Assembly (NCBI RefSeq): GCF_030287445.1
Contig: NZ_JASVWB010000002.1
Location: forward strand, 2,914,001-2,978,000
DNA from: Streptomyces sp. ALI-76-A
GTDB taxonomy: Bacteria; Actinomycetota; Actinomycetes; Streptomycetales; Streptomycetaceae
Direction of reading: 5' to 3'
Length of the DNA stretch: 64,000 nucleotides
Shown: in pieces, positions 44,164 through 52,393 of the stretch
Layout: each line of letters starts with the position of its first letter
How positions within the stretch are numbered: position 1 is the stretch's first letter
The notes under the pieces: model-generated
What the model was told of the DNA's origin: nothing
Databases searched by the model: none
Seen by the model: only the letters and a program-made list of their open reading frames with translations
Translations under genes and position numbers: made by a program

Positions 44164-45702
44164 TCACCGCACGGCCGAACGCTCCGGCCAGTCGGCGCCG
44201 TTGGCCGGCAGCCGGTCGCCGAGGTGGTGCGCACGGCAGCGCTCCCGCTCGGCGGGCGGCGAACCGATGACGAAGGAGCCCACCGGGGACTCGCTGCGCC
44301 AGTCCAGCCCCAGCGCCCCGGCGCCCACCGTGATGTCCTCGCTGCACACCGCGCAGCCGGCCAGTCCCATCGCCGACCCCACCAGATAGAACGTCTGGAT
44401 CAGCGCCCCCACGTGCTTGAGCACCAGCGCGTACGCCAGCCCGCTGTACTTCCACGACAGCCGCTGGAAACGCGAGGTCAGGGTGATCAGCACGGGCGGC
44501 GGCCCGGACAGCGCGGCGGCCGCCATGGCACCCGCGGACAGTTCGCCCGCCGCCGCCGGATCCTCGTTGACCAGCACCAGGCAGTGGTCCCGGGGGTCGT
44601 AGTAGTGGATGCCGGCGGGCAGTTCGGGACAGTCCCGGACGGTGAGGTAGAGCTCCAGGTCGTAGGCGGCGCCGCCGCTCGGGTACGGACGGTCGCTGGC
44701 CGGGTAGGCGGTCTCGCCCTCGCCGGCCGTGCCGGTCGAGCGGACCCGGGCCGTCCGGTAGAGGAACTCGCCGAGGGTGCGCAGGCTCAGACCGGACGCG
44801 CCGTACTCGCGCACCGAACGCCGTCCCTCCAGGACACTGGTGAACGACGGGTCCCGGCCCAGGAGTTCGTCCAGTTCGGGGCGTGGCAGCCGGACGACCG
44901 GGCCGCGCGGCGGGGACTTGACGGCGGGCTGCGGTTTGACGTGCGCGGCGTGCGCGAAGGTCGCGCCGTAGTCGCCGTCGTCGCGGCCCATGACGGAACG
45001 GGTGTGGAAGAGCATGTCGTGGGCGGACCACGTGCGCAGCGCGGGGTCCTGGTCCTCGTCGAAGTCCCCGTCGGAGTTCTGTGCCACCAGCACCATGCCG
45101 GTGCCGATGAGGTAGCCGAGGATCTCCCGCACCACCGCCCCGGCCAGCGGGATGCCGTCGCCCGCCTTGGCCGCGGAGACGGGCCGGCCGAGGGCCGCGA
45201 CCACCCACTGGGCCTCGGGCCGGTGCAGCAGCACCCGGTGCAGCGACAGCGGCGACTCCAGCTGGAACAGGTCGCCGTCGCGGCGCAGCACCGCGAACCG
45301 GGACAGCTTCAACGGGATGTTCTCCGGCGGGGGTTCGGGGGCGAAGCGGGCGGCGTGCGCGAGCGGGACGGCGGACAGCAGGACCTGCCCGCTGTCCGCG
45401 AACGCGATCGACCGCACGACCAGGTCCTGGAGCCGCAGCAGCGCGCGCTGCCAGGACCCCCGGGTGCCGTCGGCGTCGCCCGGGGTGACGTTGTCCAGGC
45501 TGACCGGCCCGAGGCTCATCCGGCGCAGGGTCTCCACGAGGCCCGGTTCGGGATGGCGTACCCGCAGGTCCGACCAGCGGCCGTGGAGCTCGACCGCGTC
45601 GCCGTCCTCGGCCGTTTCGACGCGGACGTCCTCACGCAGGGACCACAGCGTGGTGATCGCCTCCGGATGGTCGTGGTCGTCGATGCGGGCTGGCTGCAAC
45701 AC
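44164..45702 (-). CDS. SagB/ThcOx-type azoline dehydrogenase
   Basis: A 512-residue protein with an uncharacterised N-terminal half and a C-terminal FMN-dependent nitroreductase-like domain of the SagB/McbC group (VLEGRRSVREYGASGLSLRTLGEFLYRT, YPSGGAAYDLELYL, ALIQTFYLVGSAMGLAGC). In azol(in)e RiPPs this enzyme oxidises azolines to azoles. The two-domain, 500-residue form is typical of TOMM dehydrogenases. GTG at 45702 is the start, with AGGAG six bases before it. It lies 29 bases behind the YcaO cyclodehydratase in the same operon, which fixes its role. Confidence 0.92.
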   Translation of the reverse strand: MLQPARIDDHDHPEAITTLWSLREDVRVETAEDGDAVELHGRWSDLRVRHPEPGLVETLRRMSLGPVSLDNVTPGDADGTRGSWQRALLRLQDLVVRSIAFADSGQVLLSAVPLAHAARFAPEPPPENIPLKLSRFAVLRRDGDLFQLESPLSLHRVLLHRPEAQWVVAALGRPVSAAKAGDGIPLAGAVVREILGYLIGTGMVLVAQNSDGDFDEDQDPALRTWSAHDMLFHTRSVMGRDDGDYGATFAHAAHVKPQPAVKSPPRGPVVRLPRPELDELLGRDPSFTSVLEGRRSVREYGASGLSLRTLGEFLYRTARVRSTGTAGEGETAYPASDRPYPSGGAAYDLELYLTVRDCPELPAGIHYYDPRDHCLVLVNEDPAAAGELSAGAMAAAALSGPPPVLITLTSRFQRLSWKYSGLAYALVLKHVGALIQTFYLVGSAMGLAGCAVCSEDITVGAGALGLDWRSESPVGSFVIGSPPAERERCRAHHLGDRLPANGADWPERSAVR

Positions 45703-45731
45703 GGTCGGCTCCTGGGGGTGAGGGGGGAGGG

Positions 45732-48011
45732 TCACACGAACAGCGGCACGGGATTCAGCTCGGTGCGGGCGAGGGGCTCCGGCAGCCGGCCCAGGGCGAC
45801 GGGGACGTCGTAGAGCCTGCCGGGGGCGAACCGGGTCCAGAACGAGCGCAGTCCGGGGACCAGGACCTTGACGACGGGCAGGCCGACGTCGGGGCGGGTC
45901 TGGTCGAGGACGAGCAGGTCCAGTCCGCGGGCGCGGACCGCCTCGGTGACGGTGGTGAGGTCGTCCCGCAGATCGGCGCCCGTGGGGAAGGCGAAGTCGG
46001 CGAGGGTGCTGGGGACCTCCGGGGAGGGCCGGAGGTAGGGCTGGTTGCGGGTGGTCGCGCCCCGCCACCAGTGCAGCAGTTCGGGGTCGGTCAGGGTGTA
46101 GCCGCTGCCGTCGTCCCGGGCGTCGACCGCCGCCGGGAGCAGCTGGTTGACCTCGGTCAGGGCGCGGCGCAGGGCGATCCTCGCGTCGAGGTGGGCGCCG
46201 AAGCCGAAGACGATGTCCTCGGCCTCCTTGTCGGTACGGCGGGACAGCGCGGCGAAGACCGGGATGCCGAAGTCGGAGGTGAGGTCGAGCGCCCACACCT
46301 CGCGGCGCATCTCCCGGTGCACCTCGATCAGCTCCTCGGTCCACAGGTCGGCGCCGGTGCGCAGGTCGAGGGCGGGCCGGGGGGTGCGGTTGTACCACCA
46401 CAGGGCCACCGCGTCGCGTTCGACGAGTTCCAGGAAGCCCTGGAGGACGGCGTCCTCCAGGCTGCTTCCGGCGGCGTTGCCGTTGGAGTCGGCGTGCGCG
46501 AACCGGCGGCCCGCGACGGGGGCCCGCTGTTCGGCGGCGGTGGAGAAGTACAGCAGGGCGGTGGGCAGCAGCCGGTGGCGCCGTCCGGTGAGCGACCAGA
46601 CCGGCGTCCAGTCGACCTCGGCGTCCTCGTCGAAGCGTTCGGGGACGTGGTGGAACCCGGAGTGGGCGGCGTTCCACGTCTCACGGCCGGCGTACTGCTC
46701 CTCGGAGTACAGCTGGCAGGTGTCCGGGTGCACGGCGAGGCCGTCGAGGTCGCGGTAGCGGGCCCGGATCCGGTACTCGTCGCCGTGCAGACAGCCGGAG
46801 TAGCGCTCGACCGCCTCGCACAGCGCGCTGACCTCGGCGTCCAGGGCGGTGACCCCCTTGCCGCCGTTGACCTGGCGCAGGCCGCCCAGCAGCCCGGTGA
46901 GGCCGGTGGCGCCGGAGACCGGGTTCGGGCCGGAGCTGAAGCTGTTGAGGAACGCCGGCCCGCCCTCGACCCGGGTGATGTCGGCGACCACACCGGTGAC
47001 CGGGCTGACGAGGTGGCCGTAGGTGTCCAGCATCTGCTGCGCCGAGCGGGAGCGGTGGCCTCCACCGCCGCCCGGTGCCTTGGGCCGGGACCGCGGGACG
47101 ACGGGCACCAGGGCGCGTTCGGCGCTGCGGCCGGGGTCGCCGCAGTCGGGGCACTGCGGGCGGCGGCGCACCACGTGGTGGCGGGAGCCCAGAGTCAGGG
47201 TGTCGAAGGTGAGCACCCGGTCCTGGCCGGAGTGGTGGCCGGCCAGCCATTTGGCGGCCTCGATCGCCGCGAGGTGCAGACCTGCGCCCAGGGTGCAGGG
47301 GATGCCGGCGGCGGGGCCGGGCACCGGGCCGGTGCGGCCGAGGGCGGCGCCTACCTGGGACTCGACGCCGCGGTGCAGGCGTACCGGATGGGCCAGGCAG
47401 GACCAGCAGGCTCCGGCGCCGGGCCGGAAGACGGGGCCGACCCAGATGGTGGCGCCGCTGGGCTTGGCCAGCAGCCACGGGCGGCCGCTCGCCCGGTGTT
47501 CGGCGTCGATCGCGGCGAGTTCGGGTGCGAGGTAGTCGTCGCAGACGACGACGGTGAGGGCGGTGCCGGGCGCGGGCTCCGTCGTGACGGCGAGTCCCGA
47601 GGCGCTGAGCGCGCGGACGGCGTGGGCGGTGTCGAAGTCGCCGACGGTGCGCAGTTGCACGCCGGTGGACGCGGTTCTCAGCCGGGTCCGGCGTCCTTCG
47701 AGACCGGCGAGTTCCCAGTAGGCCTCGGCGCTGTGGTTGGCCGGCTCGGAGCAGTGGTGCTCCCGGTACTCGATGAAGCCGGCGTCGGCGAGCTGGGCGA
47801 GAAGGGCGGTGAGCCGCTCGGCGGGCAGCGGTTCCGGGCTGTCCCGCAGCAGTGCGGGCAGGTCACGGCTGCCGTCGAGGAGCGGGACGACCGCTTCCAG
47901 ATGGGGTGCCCTGAGGGCGGTGATTCCGTGTTCGGAAATCAGGTAGGTCGCGTCGTCCGGCACCACCTCCGCACGGAGGTGGCGCCGGAACCCTATCAAC
48001 GCTCTGTTCAT
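45732..48011 (-). CDS. TOMM cyclodehydratase (RRE/E1-like fused to YcaO)
   Basis: A 759-residue fusion of the leader-binding C-type and catalytic D-type proteins. Residues 1-85 form a winged RRE (RiPP recognition element), about 120-300 an E1-like domain with CWSC (202-205) and CPDC (287-290) as a zinc tetrathiolate, and 340-759 the YcaO ATPase with EVSALCEAVERYSG and DAVLQGFLELVERDAVALWW. It uses ATP to turn Cys, Ser or Thr of a bound precursor into azolines. The C-terminus ends NPVPLFV, a weakened form of the proline-rich tail of D-proteins. The start ATG overlaps the stop of the precursor gene. Confidence 0.95.
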   Translation of the reverse strand: MNRALIGFRRHLRAEVVPDDATYLISEHGITALRAPHLEAVVPLLDGSRDLPALLRDSPEPLPAERLTALLAQLADAGFIEYREHHCSEPANHSAEAYWELAGLEGRRTRLRTASTGVQLRTVGDFDTAHAVRALSASGLAVTTEPAPGTALTVVVCDDYLAPELAAIDAEHRASGRPWLLAKPSGATIWVGPVFRPGAGACWSCLAHPVRLHRGVESQVGAALGRTGPVPGPAAGIPCTLGAGLHLAAIEAAKWLAGHHSGQDRVLTFDTLTLGSRHHVVRRRPQCPDCGDPGRSAERALVPVVPRSRPKAPGGGGGHRSRSAQQMLDTYGHLVSPVTGVVADITRVEGGPAFLNSFSSGPNPVSGATGLTGLLGGLRQVNGGKGVTALDAEVSALCEAVERYSGCLHGDEYRIRARYRDLDGLAVHPDTCQLYSEEQYAGRETWNAAHSGFHHVPERFDEDAEVDWTPVWSLTGRRHRLLPTALLYFSTAAEQRAPVAGRRFAHADSNGNAAGSSLEDAVLQGFLELVERDAVALWWYNRTPRPALDLRTGADLWTEELIEVHREMRREVWALDLTSDFGIPVFAALSRRTDKEAEDIVFGFGAHLDARIALRRALTEVNQLLPAAVDARDDGSGYTLTDPELLHWWRGATTRNQPYLRPSPEVPSTLADFAFPTGADLRDDLTTVTEAVRARGLDLLVLDQTRPDVGLPVVKVLVPGLRSFWTRFAPGRLYDVPVALGRLPEPLARTELNPVPLFV

Positions 48012-48196
48012 GAGGCGGAGTTGCTCGCATAGCAGAGGGTGAACAGGGCGGGCCTGGAGTGCGGTGCCGTCAGCACCTCGATGACCAGGTCCGTGGACTC
48101 GTCCTGCCCGCCGTACGCCAGGTACGTCTCCTGGTGCTGCTGCGGGGTGCTCGTGGAGCGGCTTTCCTGCGTGACGACCTGACTGATGTGCGTCAT
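48008..48196 (-). CDS. Candidate azol(in)e RiPP precursor peptide
   Basis: A 62-residue peptide whose stop codon overlaps the YcaO start as ATGA and whose ATG is preceded by AGGAG at 7 bases. The N-terminal part is hydrophilic (Q, T, S, E rich) and contains YLAYGGQDESTDLVIEVL, a leader-like amphipathic segment. The C-terminal stretch ALFTLCYASNSAS has Thr53, Cys55, Ser58, Ser60 and Ser62 as cyclodehydration candidates, with one cysteine only. No known cleavage motif is obvious, though the boundary could fall near TAPHSRPA. Its position as first gene of the TOMM operon makes it the best precursor candidate. I do not recognise the family. Confidence 0.82.
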   Translation of the reverse strand: MTHISQVVTQESRSTSTPQQHQETYLAYGGQDESTDLVIEVLTAPHSRPALFTLCYASNSAS

Positions 48197-48330
48197 GGGG
48201 AAGCTCCTGCTTCGAAGGGGTGGTGCCCGGTGCGGACGAGACTCAGCATGCGGGGCGCACGGCACCCGGGCACAGTGCCGGCCTCACCGGCCCCCTGTGA
48301 GGAATTCACACGTCCTCTCGAGCGGTGTTC

Positions 48331-48347
48331 GGTCCACCGGTGGTCCA
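48331..48347 (+). promoter_or_regulatory. GGTCCA direct repeats with 11-bp spacing
   Basis: GGTCCA at 48331 and 48342 are exactly 11 bases apart, in the divergent 226-bp promoter between the precursor and the SCP2 gene. The spacing suits a SARP site, but only two copies are seen and they partly form a palindrome (CCACCGGTGG). Confidence 0.35.
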
Positions 48348-48422
48348 TCCGACTGCCAGGGGTTTTCGGCATGGTCGGACCACATGTTCCAGCAACCAGG
48401 ACCAGCGAAGGAGGGAACACCC

Positions 48423-48782
48423 ATGGTGGCCGCGGATCTGAGAAACGAGGCGGAGCGGTCTCTCGACCAGCTCTTCGAGTGGTGCTGCGCGGGCGCACGG
48501 GCCCGGCCGCCCGGCCGGCCCGGCCTGTTCCGGTTCGACGTGGAGACCCCGACCGGTACTCGCACCCGCTATGTGACCTGCACGGACGAGGGCACCGCGG
48601 TCGTCCGGGCGGCCCCGTTCCCGCCCAACTCCACCGTGACGGTGAGCCAGGACGTGCTGACCCTGCTCGCGCTCGGGGAACTGCGCGGCGCGCTCGCCTT
48701 CGCCACGGACCGGCTGCGCATCGAGGGGGACGTCTTCCTCGCGATGACCTGGATCGACCAGTTGAGAAAGGGGTCCCAGTGA
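48423..48782 (+). CDS. SCP2 sterol-binding domain protein
   Basis: A 119-residue single-domain protein similar to sterol carrier protein 2: VTVSQDVLTLLALGELRGALAFATDRLRIEGD contains the conserved D-x-L..G..FF-like pattern. SCP2 domains bind long-chain acyl-CoA or lipids, so it could carry lipid intermediates or primers for the nearby synthase. ATG at 48423 is preceded by AAGGAGGG. Its stop overlaps the carboxylase start as GTGA, so the two are coupled. It is divergent from the precursor gene. Confidence 0.88.
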   Translation: MVAADLRNEAERSLDQLFEWCCAGARARPPGRPGLFRFDVETPTGTRTRYVTCTDEGTAVVRAAPFPPNSTVTVSQDVLTLLALGELRGALAFATDRLRIEGDVFLAMTWIDQLRKGSQ

Positions 48783-50410
48783 CCGTCCTGTCCCAGGAGA
48801 GTGTCCCGGGCACGGGCGAGCCGGGGACGGCCGACGTCCCCGTGGAGCCCGCCCAGTTGACCGACGGCAGCGGACGGCTGGCCGAGCTGCGGGACGTGAA
48901 GCAGCAGGCGCTGGCCGGTCCCGACCCCAGGGCGACCGAGCGGCAGCACGCCCGCGGCAAACTGACCGCGCGCGAGCGCATCGAACTGCTGCTGGACGAC
49001 GGCTCGTTCACCGAGATCGAGGGGCTGCGCCGGCACCGCGCCACCGGCTTCGGCCTGGAGGCGAAGAGGCCGTACTCGGACGGTGTGATCACCGGCTGGG
49101 GCACGGTCCACGGCCGTACCGTCTTCGTCTACGCCCATGACTTCCGCATCTTCGGCGGCGCGCTCGGCGAGGCGCACGCCCAGAAGATCCACAAGGTGAT
49201 GGATCTCGCCGCCTCCGCCGGTGCCCCGCTGGTCAGCCTCAACGACGGGGCGGGCGCCCGGATCCAGGAGGGGGTGACGGCGCTGGCCGGGTACGGCGGA
49301 ATCTTCAGCCGCAACACCCGTTCCTCCGGGGTGATCCCGCAGATCAGCGTGATGCTCGGCCCGTGCGCGGGCGGGGCGGCCTACTCCCCCGCCCTGACGG
49401 ACTACGTGTTCATGGTCCGGGAGACCTCGCAGATGTTCATCACCGGCCCGGACGTGGTGCGGGCGGTGACCGGCGAGGAGATCACCCAGAACGGGCTCGG
49501 CGGCGCCGACACCCACGCGTCGATCTCCGGGGTGGCGCACTTCGTGTACGACGACGAGGCCTCGTGTCTCGAGGAGGTGCGCTACCTGCTGTCGCTGCTG
49601 CCGCAGAACAACCGCGAGCTGCCGCCGCTGGAACCGGGCGACGACCCCGACGACCGGGTCTGCGAGGCGCTGCTCGACCTGGTCCCCGAGGACCCCTCCC
49701 GTCCGTACGACATCCGGAAGGTGATCGAGGAGATCACCGACCACGGCGAGCACTTCGAGGTGCAGGCCGCGTGGGCCGGCAGTGTGGTGTGCACGCTGGC
49801 CCGGCTCGGCGGGCAGGTCGTCGGCGTCGTCGGCAACCAGCCGCAGGCGCAGGCCGGGGTGCTGGACATCCACTCCTCGGAGAAGGCCGCGCGGTTCGTG
49901 CAGACCTGCGACGCCTTCAACATCCCGCTGGTGACGCTGCTGGACGTGCCGGGCTTCCTGCCCGGGGTCGACCAGGAGCACGGCGGGATCATCCGGCACG
50001 GCGCCAAGCTGCTGTACGCGTACTGCAACGCCACGGTGCCGCGGATCCAGGTGATCCTGCGCAAGGCGTACGGCGGCGCGTACATCGTGATGGACTCCCG
50101 GTCGATCGGCTCGGACCTGTCGTTCGCGTGGCCCACCAACGAGATCGCGGTGATGGGCGCGGAGGGCGCGGCCAACGTCGTCTTCCGGCGGGAGATAGCC
50201 GCCGCGGACGATCCGGAGGCCGAGCGGGCCCGGCTGATCGCGTCCTACAAGGACGAGCTGATGCACCCGTACTACGCGGCCGAACGCGGCCTGGTGGACG
50301 ACGTGATCGACCCCCGGGACACCCGGCGCCTGCTGATCACCTCGCTGCGGATGCTCCGCGCGAAGCACGCCGAGGTTCCGGCCCGTAAGCACGGAAACCC
50401 GCCGATGTAG
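48779..50410 (+). CDS. Acyl-CoA carboxylase beta subunit (carboxyltransferase)
   Basis: A 543-residue biotin-dependent carboxyltransferase of the AccD/PccB type, 520-550 residues being standard. Oxyanion-hole pieces are GPCAGGAAYSPALTD and KAYGGAYIVMDSRSIGSDLSFAWP, and the rest of the two crotonase domains is intact. It should make malonyl- or methylmalonyl-CoA, the extender of the lipid synthase, with a biotinylated alpha subunit from elsewhere, as none is present here. In PccB-type enzymes an Asp at the acyl-pocket position selects propionyl-CoA; I cannot assign it safely. GTG at 48779 overlaps the SCP2 stop. Confidence 0.95.
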   Translation: MTVLSQESVPGTGEPGTADVPVEPAQLTDGSGRLAELRDVKQQALAGPDPRATERQHARGKLTARERIELLLDDGSFTEIEGLRRHRATGFGLEAKRPYSDGVITGWGTVHGRTVFVYAHDFRIFGGALGEAHAQKIHKVMDLAASAGAPLVSLNDGAGARIQEGVTALAGYGGIFSRNTRSSGVIPQISVMLGPCAGGAAYSPALTDYVFMVRETSQMFITGPDVVRAVTGEEITQNGLGGADTHASISGVAHFVYDDEASCLEEVRYLLSLLPQNNRELPPLEPGDDPDDRVCEALLDLVPEDPSRPYDIRKVIEEITDHGEHFEVQAAWAGSVVCTLARLGGQVVGVVGNQPQAQAGVLDIHSSEKAARFVQTCDAFNIPLVTLLDVPGFLPGVDQEHGGIIRHGAKLLYAYCNATVPRIQVILRKAYGGAYIVMDSRSIGSDLSFAWPTNEIAVMGAEGAANVVFRREIAAADDPEAERARLIASYKDELMHPYYAAERGLVDDVIDPRDTRRLLITSLRMLRAKHAEVPARKHGNPPM

Positions 50411-50509
50411 CGGCGGGTCGGGTGGGCGGCGCACCGGATGGGTAGATCCGGTGCGCTGTCCGTTCGGCCCGTTCCGTCTGTCACCACCCCAACCACTCGA
50501 GGAGTTCCG

Positions 50510-50935
50510 ATGAGCCACACCCTCCCCTGGTCCGACGGGCCGGCGGCCGGGGCCGGAGGCGGTCAGGTCGTCGTCATGGCGTCCCGGTTGAAGCTGAAGT
50601 CCCTGCTGCGTGTGCCGCGCTTCTTCATCCTGTCCGGGGGCGTCTACAAGCAGGCCCAGCGCTCCCCCGGCAATGTGGGGGTCTCGCTGCGGGCCGACCC
50701 GTGGCGCAGGACGTTCTGGACGCTGTCCTCCTGGGAGAGCCGCGAGGCGCTCCAGACGTACGTCCGCACGGATCCGCACATGGCGGTGATGTCGAAGCTG
50801 AAACCGGCCATGCGCGAGTCGCTGTTCACCTCCTGGAAGCAGGACGCGGCGCTGCCGCCGAGCTGGGCCGAGGCGGACAAGCGGCTGACCGCCCAGGACC
50901 AGGCGCGCCAGAGCGCCGATCCGCAGCCCGGCTGA
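50510..50935 (+). CDS. DUF3291/ABM-like small monooxygenase-fold protein
   Basis: A 141-residue protein resembling CrtA/DUF3291 or antibiotic biosynthesis monooxygenase domains: a ferredoxin-like fold is suggested by QVVVMASRLKLKSL, VGVSLRADPWRRTFWTLSSWESREALQTYVRTDPH. The WTLSxW pattern is typical. The role could be oxidation of the cluster product or simple binding. ATG at 50510 follows GAGGAG. It ends the rightward SCP2-carboxylase unit and is followed by a bidirectional terminator. Confidence 0.8.
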   Translation: MSHTLPWSDGPAAGAGGGQVVVMASRLKLKSLLRVPRFFILSGGVYKQAQRSPGNVGVSLRADPWRRTFWTLSSWESREALQTYVRTDPHMAVMSKLKPAMRESLFTSWKQDAALPPSWAEADKRLTAQDQARQSADPQPG

Positions 50936-50978
50936 CGCGGCGCACGCGCACACACGCACGCGCACGCGCACACGGTGC

Positions 50979-51017
50979 ATCGGGTACGACGGCGGTGATC
51001 CCGCTGTCGTACCCGAT
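50979..51017. terminator. Bidirectional terminator hairpin
   Basis: ATCGGGTACGAC (50979-50990) and GTCGTACCCGAT (51006-51017) pair perfectly over 12 bp around 15 bases, between convergent genes ending at 50935 and 51084. A CG/CA alternating tract precedes it at 50940-50973. Confidence 0.85.
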
Positions 51018-51083
51018 TCGTCGTGCGCCTCCCAGGTGTGCGTCTCCCAGGTGTGGGCGGGCCTCAGACGTACCGCGGCCGGG

Positions 51084-51620
51084 TCACCGGCCGAACAGGT
51101 GGCCGACGGTGTCCGCCAGCCGGCCCCCGCCGATGCCGTGCCGCTGGGTGCGCAGGGCGAACCTCAGGTGCGGCCGGGCCGGGTCGAACGCGTCGGTCAG
51201 CAGCGGGGGCAGCAGCGCGGCCGGCGTCCTGCGCACCAGTTCGGCGCCGGTGCGCAGGAAGTCGACGCCGGGACGGCGCAGCGGGGCGGGCAGCCAGTCG
51301 AGGACCGGGATACGGACGTCGACGGGCTCGTCGGGGTACGGGTCGGGCCCCGGCACCAGCCGGCGTACGGAGGCGGGCGCCGCGGCGAGTTCCTCGGCGA
51401 GCAGGCTGACGGTGTGTCCGGTTGCGTCGAGGACGACCAGGACGTTGCGCCGGGCGGCCAGGTGGGCGGCGAGCGCCGCGGCCTCGTCGGCGCCGGGCCA
51501 GATGCCCACGGGACGCCAGCGGCCGGGCTCGGGCCTGCTCCACAGCAGGCGGCGGCTGCCCTCGAAGACGACCAGGGTGCCGCCGTGGCGTTCGGTGGCG
51601 AGGGTGGGTGCGGGCGTCAT
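51084..51620 (-). CDS. Hypothetical protein in the lipid synthase operon
   Basis: A 178-residue protein with no motif I can name. The sequence has a beta-rich N-terminus (TLVVFEGSRRLLWSR, GRWRPVGIWPG) and an alpha-rich middle (AALAAHLAARRNVLVVLDATGHTVSLLAEEL), ending in a basic C-terminus. It is the last gene of the leftward operon, 3 bases after the SDR, so co-expression with the lipid synthase is expected. It might be a tailoring or resistance function; none is supported. Confidence 0.7.
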   Translation of the reverse strand: MTPAPTLATERHGGTLVVFEGSRRLLWSRPEPGRWRPVGIWPGADEAAALAAHLAARRNVLVVLDATGHTVSLLAEELAAAPASVRRLVPGPDPYPDEPVDVRIPVLDWLPAPLRRPGVDFLRTGAELVRRTPAALLPPLLTDAFDPARPHLRFALRTQRHGIGGGRLADTVGHLFGR

Positions 51621-51623
51621 GAC

Positions 51624-52370
51624 TCACACCGACTTCGCGACGAGGGCGAGCGGCAGATGGCGCATGACCGCGCCGGCCGGGGCCCACGGCCAGGCGGGCA
51701 CGAACGCCCGGGCCGGTTCGCGTTCCATGGCGCGGACGAGGAGTTCGCAGCCCTTCTCGGTGTCCATGATGAACGGGGTCTTCTCCAGCCCCTCGTTCAT
51801 CTCGGTGCGGATGTAGCCGGGGAACAGGGCGGTGACCTTCAGCGGGGTGCCGTGGACGTCGGCGCGGATGCCGTCGGCGAGGGTGGCGAGGCCGGCCTTC
51901 GAGGCGGCGTACGCCGTCAGGTGCCGGGGCAGGCCGCGGGCCGCGCTGACCGAGGACACCACCACCAGGTGGCCGGTGCCCTGGTCGCGGAAGGTCTCCA
52001 TGGCGGCCTCGCACTGGGCCAGCCCGGCCAGGAAGTTGGTCTCGGCGGTGGCCCGGTTCACCTCGAACTGCCCGGTGCCGACGGAGGCGCCCGAGCCGAG
52101 TCCGGCGTTGACGACGATCCGGTCCAGGCTGCCGAACTCCCGCCGCACCGACCGGAAGGCGGTGGCGGTGGCCTCGTAGTCGCGGACGTCGAGCTGCCGG
52201 ACGGTGACCCGGATGCCCGGGTGGGCGCGGGTCAGTTCCTCGCGCACCTCCTCCAGTTTGTCCACCCGACGGGCGCACAGGGCCAGGTTCCGTCCCCGCG
52301 CGGCCAGTTGGCGGGCCATGCCACGGCCAAGACCCGAACTCGCCCCGGTGATCAGGATGTTCTTGCGCAT
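51624..52370 (-). CDS. Short-chain dehydrogenase/reductase of lipid cluster
   Basis: A 248-residue classical SDR: ITGASSGLGRGMARQLA is the cofactor motif, VNAGLG the NNAG variant, and the catalytic Ser (VVVSSVSAARG), Tyr and Lys (YAASKAG) are present. Arg-rich CARRVDKLEE after strand 2 indicates NADPH. Its C-terminus is Pro/Trp-rich (PAWPWAPAGAVMRHLPL), suggesting membrane contact. It probably reduces a keto group of the lipid or its ester. It starts 24 bases before the acyltransferase end in the same operon. Confidence 0.92.
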   Translation of the reverse strand: MRKNILITGASSGLGRGMARQLAARGRNLALCARRVDKLEEVREELTRAHPGIRVTVRQLDVRDYEATATAFRSVRREFGSLDRIVVNAGLGSGASVGTGQFEVNRATAETNFLAGLAQCEAAMETFRDQGTGHLVVVSSVSAARGLPRHLTAYAASKAGLATLADGIRADVHGTPLKVTALFPGYIRTEMNEGLEKTPFIMDTEKGCELLVRAMEREPARAFVPAWPWAPAGAVMRHLPLALVAKSV

Positions 52371-52393
52371 GTCTCCTCGTTCCTCGGGTCGGG

